Under the pieces are notes generated by a model. It did no database searches and was not told where the DNA came from. It saw nothing but the letters and a program-made list of their open reading frames with translations. Source: UBA525 sp964589765 (GTDB lineage Archaea; Nanobdellota; Nanobdellia; Woesearchaeales; UBA525). From it: a DNA stretch of 42,415 nt. Positions within the stretch are counted from its first letter, which is position 1; every line of letters starts with the position of its first letter. The translations under genes were made by a program, and so were the position numbers. The stretch covers positions 1 through 42,415 of the forward strand of contig CAZPUM010000010.1 in NCBI GenBank assembly GCA_964589765.1, read 5' to 3'. Shown piece by piece: positions 38,472-42,415 of the stretch.

Positions 38472-39302
38472 ATGAGAGACGAAGAAAAAATGCATGTGAC
38501 AATCACACTGGATAAACATATCATGATGCATGTTGTTTATTGGATAATTATCATAACTCTCGGCGTCCTGCTCGCCATGTCCTGGATGAAGGACTGCGAA
38601 CCTAACGATACAACAGGCAACACTGTTGTTGAAGAGGCTGAAGACCTGGCACAGGATGTTGTAGAAGATGTAGAAGAAGAGATAGAGAATATTGTCGAAA
38701 CTGAAGAGACCTGCTCTGACGGCATCAAAAACCAAGATGAAACAGATGTTGACTGTGGTGGAAGCTGTGGCGGATGTGCTTCAGGGAAATCCTGCGATAC
38801 AGCCTCAGACTGCCTTGCAGACTACTGTACTGATGGAAAGTGTAGTAGCAAAGCACCTGTTGTTTTAAGTGGCGATGTTGATTTGTCAGTCACAGACTAC
38901 GATATTGTAATCAACAACATGACAGATGCTGTGAAAGTCACAGAGGTAAGCTTCTCAATCGATAACGGATACGATAAAGACCTAGGACCTGTTTCCATAA
39001 AGGTATTCCTCAAGAGCAAGAAGAGCGGAGCATACTGTTTAAGCCAACCGTCAGGAGAAGAGACAGACTGTCCTAACCCGTATGCAGAATGGACCGCAAC
39101 AGGACCGAGAAGCGGGAAGAAACAGACTTACACACAAGACCTGACAGATGTATACTTCGGACCATCTTACGTTTCCAACTACGGAAGCAGTTCTTACTAT
39201 CAGAACGGAGACGACTTCCAGTTGTTCATATATGTGTACGATGACTCAGGAAGTCTAATTGAAGGAGAAGAAGTAAGTGCATTCAAGACCGTAACGGTCT
39301 GA
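38472..39302 (+). CDS. Membrane-anchored protein with Cys-rich module and external beta domain
   Basis: A 276-aa protein. After 17 cytosolic residues there is one membrane helix (MMHVVYWIIIITLGVLLAMSW), then an acidic linker (VVEDVEEEIENIVETEETC), then a Cys-rich module with the recurrent pattern C-sdGikN-DEtDvDCGGsCggCasGksC, and a C-terminal beta-rich domain (about 135-276). This Cys-rich unit (C..DG..N..EtDvDCGG.C..C) is common in exported proteins of archaea and bacteria and probably forms disulphides. Function unknown; perhaps surface binding or assembly. It starts 24 bp after the ATPase gene. Confidence 0.75.
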   Translation: MRDEEKMHVTITLDKHIMMHVVYWIIIITLGVLLAMSWMKDCEPNDTTGNTVVEEAEDLAQDVVEDVEEEIENIVETEETCSDGIKNQDETDVDCGGSCGGCASGKSCDTASDCLADYCTDGKCSSKAPVVLSGDVDLSVTDYDIVINNMTDAVKVTEVSFSIDNGYDKDLGPVSIKVFLKSKKSGAYCLSQPSGEETDCPNPYAEWTATGPRSGKKQTYTQDLTDVYFGPSYVSNYGSSSYYQNGDDFQLFIYVYDDSGSLIEGEEVSAFKTVTV

Positions 39303-39336
39303 TTCTTTTTTTTATTATTTACAAAGGGGGGAGAAA

Positions 39337-39819
39337 ATGAGAACAGCAATCATCATCATTATAGCATTAACAGTGACAGCGGGAGCTTTTGCTCTCACAT
39401 ACGGGCCTTTTCCAATCCAGGCAACGGAAGACCCTGTTTTTTACAATGAGCTGGGCTACCATCTGAGTCAGCAAGGAGACCTTGAAGGTGCTCAAGACGC
39501 TTTTGAAAAGGCCGTTAATATTAAAGACGATTACGAGAATGCCAGGAAAAACCTGGCAGTTGCGGCCTTTCAGAACGGAGACTACCTGACAGCGATTGAG
39601 CATGGAAGAGTCCTTGCTGCCAGGCACGGCACACAACAGTACCACTTTGACCTGGCACAGGCACTGGTTGCTCAAGCAAGGTTTGCTGAGGATTCAGCAG
39701 AAGAATCTGTTGCTTACCTGTTCGAAGCTGTTGAGAATCTGAAAGCTGCAGGCGATTATCCAAACGCAAAGAGCAATCTGGCCATAGTTAACAGGGTTTT
39801 GGACAAGGCACTGAATTAG
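39337..39819 (+). CDS. Exported TPR-repeat protein
   Basis: A 160-aa protein with an N-terminal signal/anchor (MRTAIIIIIALTVTAGAFA) followed by about three tetratricopeptide repeats: FYNELGYHLSQQGDLEGAQDAFEKAV, ARKNLAVAAFQNGDYLTAIEHG and a C-terminal YLFEAVENLKAAGDYPNAKSNL. TPR units mediate protein-protein binding; here the partner would be outside or at the membrane, possibly the preceding Cys-rich surface protein (inference). A gggggga ribosome-binding site precedes the ATG. Its stop overlaps the convergent dph2 N-part by 4 nt. Confidence 0.82.
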   Translation: MRTAIIIIIALTVTAGAFALTYGPFPIQATEDPVFYNELGYHLSQQGDLEGAQDAFEKAVNIKDDYENARKNLAVAAFQNGDYLTAIEHGRVLAARHGTQQYHFDLAQALVAQARFAEDSAEESVAYLFEAVENLKAAGDYPNAKSNLAIVNRVLDKALN

Positions 39820-40088
39820 CTTCGCCAAGGGCTATGACCAAAAGCAAGAAGTAAATCAAAGCCCATATGCCTGACGTGTAAAGGTGCATCACATGCACCA
39901 AAGCAACTATCGGCCCAGAATACAAACTCCACGTCAGGGCACTCCTTCTCAAAGTAAGAAAGCATCTGGTCAGCGTGGGGTTTAATGCCGTCAGGAAGCT
40001 GGATTAGAACCCGCTTTGCTTCCGCTTTCTTTATTTCGTCAACAGCCTCATCAAGTTGTAAATCGTAGTTTGCTGTCTCGATTTTCAT
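39816..40088 (-). CDS. Dph2, N-terminal part (domain 1) of split diphthamide enzyme
   Basis: A 90-aa protein matching only the first domain of archaeal Dph2: EAKRVLIQLPDGIKPHADQML, then FWADSCFGACDAPLHVRHMGFDLLLAFGHS. This holds the first Fe-S ligand cysteine (C66 in GACD) and the 'GHS' end of domain 1, after which the protein stops (PWRS). The rest of the enzyme, with ligands two and three, is encoded at 18477-19142. The gene overlaps the stop of cdd by 4 nt (ATGA), so it is translated with cdd, and it shows no decay. Together the parts total 311 aa, close to a full-length Dph2 of about 340. Confidence 0.88.
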   Translation of the reverse strand: MKIETANYDLQLDEAVDEIKKAEAKRVLIQLPDGIKPHADQMLSYFEKECPDVEFVFWADSCFGACDAPLHVRHMGFDLLLAFGHSPWRS

Positions 40089-40573
40089 AAGTACCCCTTG
40101 ATGTTAACACCCAGCTTTTTAGGACCAAATGATAAAGGTAGCAGTTCTGATATGCTCGTTACCACTATTTTATCAAGGTTGGTAGTTGAAGTAACTATTT
40201 CGGTATCAACATCATACAAATTTGCAAATTCAGAAATAAACTGTCTGCAGGCACCACAGGGTCCTGAAACAGAATCTGTTGGTCTCCCATCAGCAAACCT
40301 TGTGCCTATCACAACTCTTGTGATTTTTCTGAAGCCCTCCATATTGGCTCTTAATATTGCCGTGCGTTCTGCGCATATCGCAAGACCATAAGACGCGTTC
40401 TCAACATTGGCCCCTGAAATTATCCTGCCTTTATTATCAGGAGACCATCCTTCAACAATAGCCCCGACATGGAATCCAGAATACGGAGCATAAGCTCGGT
40501 CTGTGGCTTCAAGAGCCAGATAAATCAGGGCTTTGTGAACAGGGTCTACATTGTCAGAGTTAAACTCTTTCAT
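40085..40573 (-). CDS. cdd: Cytidine deaminase
   Basis: A 162-aa zinc-dependent deaminase converting (deoxy)cytidine to (deoxy)uridine in pyrimidine salvage. The substrate and catalytic segments are visible: YAPYSGFHVGAIVEG, GANVENASYGLAICAERTAI (zinc Cys and catalytic Glu in CAE) and SGPCGACRQFISEF (PCxxC). The length is slightly above the usual 130-150. It is the first gene of a cdd-dph2N pair. Confidence 0.94.
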   Translation of the reverse strand: MKEFNSDNVDPVHKALIYLALEATDRAYAPYSGFHVGAIVEGWSPDNKGRIISGANVENASYGLAICAERTAILRANMEGFRKITRVVIGTRFADGRPTDSVSGPCGACRQFISEFANLYDVDTEIVTSTTNLDKIVVTSISELLPLSFGPKKLGVNIKGYL

Positions 40574-40637
40574 GGTGGAGGGATTATATTTTCACTTATA
40601 TAATCATTGGGCTGACCCTCAAGAGATATTGGAAAAA

Positions 40638-41144
40638 TTATGACACTCTAGATTGCGCATCTCTTTTGAAAAGTCCTGCTTTATAACAAAGTGTGGTATG
40701 AATTGTTCTTGTAATTATTAGAGACAGGAACCCCGCTACAGCCCATCTTCCAAAAGGACCAAGGTTCTGTAGTAAGTGCTGGAAAACAAATACGAGAACG
40801 GGATTTAACAATGCTCCAGGCCATCTCAATGCCTCAAGAACCACCAGGGTTTTGGTAAGCTCTCTTTTGGACAAAAACTTATTTTTGTTAGCATAGTAGT
40901 TGCCTCCATAGAGAAGGCTAACATAAACCAAGGTTGAAACTGTGTAATAAGCAAATGCCTGCCAGAATGTTGAGTGTACAAAAGCTGTTGTAAGAGCAGC
41001 GAATATTGCGCCCAACAGTAAAGATGAAACCCCCGCAAAAGCGCAGTTGAAATTAAGACTGACAACTGTTTTGTGATGATAAAGTCTTAAAGCGAACTTG
41101 AAAAAATTCTCTTTTTGTTTTCGCTTCCACGATGAGTGAACCAT
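40638..41144 (-). CDS. Multi-pass membrane protein, possibly GtrA-like
   Basis: A 168-aa protein with about four membrane segments (FAGVSSLLLGAIFAALTTAF, AFAYYTVSTLVYVSLLYGG, WPGALLNPVLVFVFQHLL and WAVAGFLSLIITRTIHTTL) and a short basic loop after the second (NYYANKNKFLSKRELTK). Size and layout resemble GtrA-type proteins linked to polysaccharide export, but the sequence match is weak, so treat as an unknown membrane protein. Confidence 0.6.
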   Translation of the reverse strand: MVHSSWKRKQKENFFKFALRLYHHKTVVSLNFNCAFAGVSSLLLGAIFAALTTAFVHSTFWQAFAYYTVSTLVYVSLLYGGNYYANKNKFLSKRELTKTLVVLEALRWPGALLNPVLVFVFQHLLQNLGPFGRWAVAGFLSLIITRTIHTTLCYKAGLFKRDAQSRVS

Positions 41145-41165
41145 TTCAACAGAAACCTCGGCTGA

Positions 41166-41984
41166 TTAATCAGGTATTTTGACAACAGTTTTACACTTAG
41201 GATACTTATCACAACCAAGGAAGTAGCCTCTTGCGGATTTTCTCAGTTTGAGTTTTCCAGTTTCACAGTTAGGACACTGTTTTCCCTCTCCTGCCTTCTT
41301 GGCTTTTTTCTCCATCTCTTCCTGTTCCTTCTGCTCCTCTTTATTTTTAGGAATATTCTTGATAGTTTTACACTTAGGGTATTGGTCACAGCCTAGGAAT
41401 GCTCCGAAACGGCCTTTTTTCAGAACTAATCTGCCCTCTTCACAATTAGGACATTTCTCACCCTCACCGGATTCTTTGGCCATTTTCTCCTGAGCCTTCT
41501 CAATCTTGACCTTAGCAGGGCACTTCGGATTGATACACTCAACTGAGGGGCCACGACCCTTTCGGATTATTGCAATCATTGGCCAATTACACGACTCACA
41601 GGTCTTGTCAGATGGCTTAGGTAGTCCATTGCCGGGTAGAGGTGCTGTGAACTCGCACTCAGGATACTTATCACAGCCAACAAACTTTCTTTTGTTCTTA
41701 GGACTGAACTTAATTCTAAGAGTTCCCATCTCACATACAGGACACTGGAACAGGGTATCCTGGATATCACGTTCAATGCGCTTTGCCTCAATAAGCTCTA
41801 CACCCGTGTCTTTCTCCAGTTTTTTAAACTTAGTTAGAATCTTATCAAGCTCCTTGTGAGCGTGTTCAATAACCTCTTTGGGTTCTCTACCATCTCTTAT
41901 CTGGTCCAGTTCTTCTTCAAACTGGTTTGTTAACTCTATATCCATAATTTCAGGGATTCTTTTTTCCAGAATCTCTGCTATCCG
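41166..41984 (-). CDS. topA: DNA topoisomerase I (type IA), C-terminal fragment with zinc ribbons
   Basis: The frame includes the end of a type IA topoisomerase catalytic region (IAEILEKRIPEIMDIELTNQ then FEEELDQIRDGR, matching the 'PeIvdxeLTxxmEeeLDxIxxG' end of the core) and four zinc-binding modules: CPVC...GCDKYPEC, CESC...ECINPKC, CPNC...GCDQYPKC and CPNC...GCDKYPKC. These C-terminal ribbons bind DNA. An ATG exists at 41943-41945, but the frame and homology continue past it to about 41980, where GC-rich foreign sequence begins, so this is a gene truncated at its 5' side by the join and not a short real protein. Confidence 0.87.
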   Translation of the reverse strand, partial: RIAEILEKRIPEIMDIELTNQFEEELDQIRDGREPKEVIEHAHKELDKILTKFKKLEKDTGVELIEAKRIERDIQDTLFQCPVCEMGTLRIKFSPKNKRKFVGCDKYPECEFTAPLPGNGLPKPSDKTCESCNWPMIAIIRKGRGPSVECINPKCPAKVKIEKAQEKMAKESGEGEKCPNCEEGRLVLKKGRFGAFLGCDQYPKCKTIKNIPKNKEEQKEQEEMEKKAKKAGEGKQCPNCETGKLKLRKSARGYFLGCDKYPKCKTVVKIPD

Positions 41985-42415
41985 GGACGACGACGAGGAG
42001 GCTCACGGCAGGCCAGTCTACGCCCCCGCGCCACGGGCCGCCACGAATCGTATAAGATGCGCCCATGGGCACCGTTGTCCTCGTGATGCTCGTCGTTGGC
42101 GGGTACGTCGTCTACTTCCTCAGCCTGCGCTGGCAGAGGCTGGACCTGAAGGTGCAGGAGGAGGCCGAGGCGCGGGAGCGGGGCGAGCTCCCGGAGGAGC
42201 CCGTCGCCGAGGGCGGTCCCTAGCCCGAACCAGCACGAAGGATCGCACCACCCGTCCGCCGCGCAGGATGTCCACCGTCTCCACCCGCTCGCGCCGCCAC
42301 CCGGGCAGCACCTCGGCGGCCGGTCGGCCGAATCGGTCGTCCTCGACATAGAGCACACCGGAGAGCCCGTCGGCAGCGCCATCTCCCCACAGGTCGAAAT
42401 CGTCCGTCTCCTCGG
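41985..42415. other. GC-rich non-archaeal segment: probable assembly chimera/contaminant
   Basis: From about 41985 the composition switches abruptly from AT-leaning to very GC-rich, with high-GC codon style and overlapping long ORFs on both strands, as in high-GC bacteria. The switch falls inside topA, and nothing in the archaeal part resembles it. The exact join is uncertain by several bases (about 41978-41990). Confidence 0.85.
42065..42223 (+). CDS. Small single-TM protein in the foreign segment
   Basis: A 52-aa frame from ATG 42065 to TAG 42221-42223 with one membrane helix (VVLVMLVVGGYVVYFLSL) and an acidic/basic cytosolic tail (KVQEEAEARERGELPEEP). It resembles small bacterial membrane proteins of the CcmD-like size class, but no assignment is made. 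A GC-rich frame on the opposite strand entering from the right edge (VLYVEDDRFGRPAAEVLPGW) may be a second gene's fragment. Confidence 0.4.
   Translation: MGTVVLVMLVVGGYVVYFLSLRWQRLDLKVQEEAEARERGELPEEPVAEGGP

Noticed and set aside
41166..41945. Stand-alone zinc-ribbon protein starting at the ATG 41945
   Set aside because: The same frame and topoisomerase homology continue upstream of the ATG up to the GC-rich join, so it is a truncated topA.
1..41980. CRISPR arrays, insertion sequences or rRNA genes
   Set aside because: I saw no regularly spaced repeats, no transposase genes and no rRNA-like stretches in the archaeal part.
41878..42382. Long ORFs at the right end on both strands
   Set aside because: They span the chimeric join or overlap each other in GC-rich DNA, where open frames occur by chance; only the 52-aa frame is listed, at low confidence.

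Overview
This window is almost entirely a compact archaeal chromosome fragment. The archaeal markers are archaeal DnaG primase, Rio1 kinase with a Pno1-like KH protein, ribosomal protein eS1, RtcB with archease, Dph2, a NadM-type adenylyltransferase, Lrp-like regulators and TATA-box promoters placed about 25 nt upstream of start codons (mostly leaderless genes). Small genes, 4-bp overlaps, a split dph2 gene and many unknown ORFs suggest a small-genome lineage, possibly DPANN (for example Woesearchaeota-like), but I cannot prove the taxon from sequence alone. From about 41985 to the end the sequence switches abruptly to very GC-rich, bacterial-looking DNA, which most likely is an assembly chimera or vector/contaminant join.

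Layout. 1-6.6 kb: tail of a glycosyltransferase, an MTA/SAH deaminase-type amidohydrolase, a peroxiredoxin-like protein, a family 4-like uracil-DNA glycosylase, a lipoprotein, tRNA-Cys, a glycosyltransferase joined to tRNA-Arg, leucyl aminopeptidase and thioredoxin reductase. 6.6-10.2 kb: secreted and membrane proteins, a membrane-tethered winged-helix protein and a GH13 amylase. 10.2-15.2 kb: a complete NAD salvage operon (pncB, an unknown gene, pncA, nadE, a Nudix gene, nadM) ending in an NrtR-like regulator, with a palindromic operator at the operon promoter. A run of 10 Ns interrupts the Nudix gene. 15.2-24.3 kb: TM2 protein, RtcB and archease, several unknown genes, the C-terminal two thirds of Dph2, a RecB/Cas4-like nuclease, endonuclease IV and a DUF4346-like gene. 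24.3-25.4 kb: a toxin-antitoxin pair and a structured intergenic region that may encode an RNA or micro-protein. 25.4-29.3 kb: dnaG, rio1, a KH protein and membrane proteins. 29.3-35.9 kb: proton-pumping pyrophosphatase, a tandem Lrp-like regulator, gyrB and unknown genes. 35.9-41.98 kb: eS1, an AAA ATPase, exported proteins, the missing N-terminal third of Dph2 next to cytidine deaminase, and the C-terminal zinc-ribbon end of a type IA topoisomerase truncated by the chimeric join.

The most notable observations are: (1) Dph2 is encoded by two genes about 21 kb apart, with the three Fe-S ligand cysteines distributed 1 + 2; (2) a self-contained Preiss-Handler NAD operon has its own NrtR-like regulator, a perfect 7-7-7 palindrome at the transcription start and one unknown gene; (3) both tRNA genes have TATA boxes 26-28 nt from the mature 5' end, the arrangement of leaderless tRNAs, and tRNA-Arg is 1 nt from the next start codon; (4) divergent gene pairs separated by 50-51 bp share one central symmetric TATA box; (5) the uracil-DNA glycosylase lacks most Fe-S ligands but has a C-terminal PCNA-binding-like motif.
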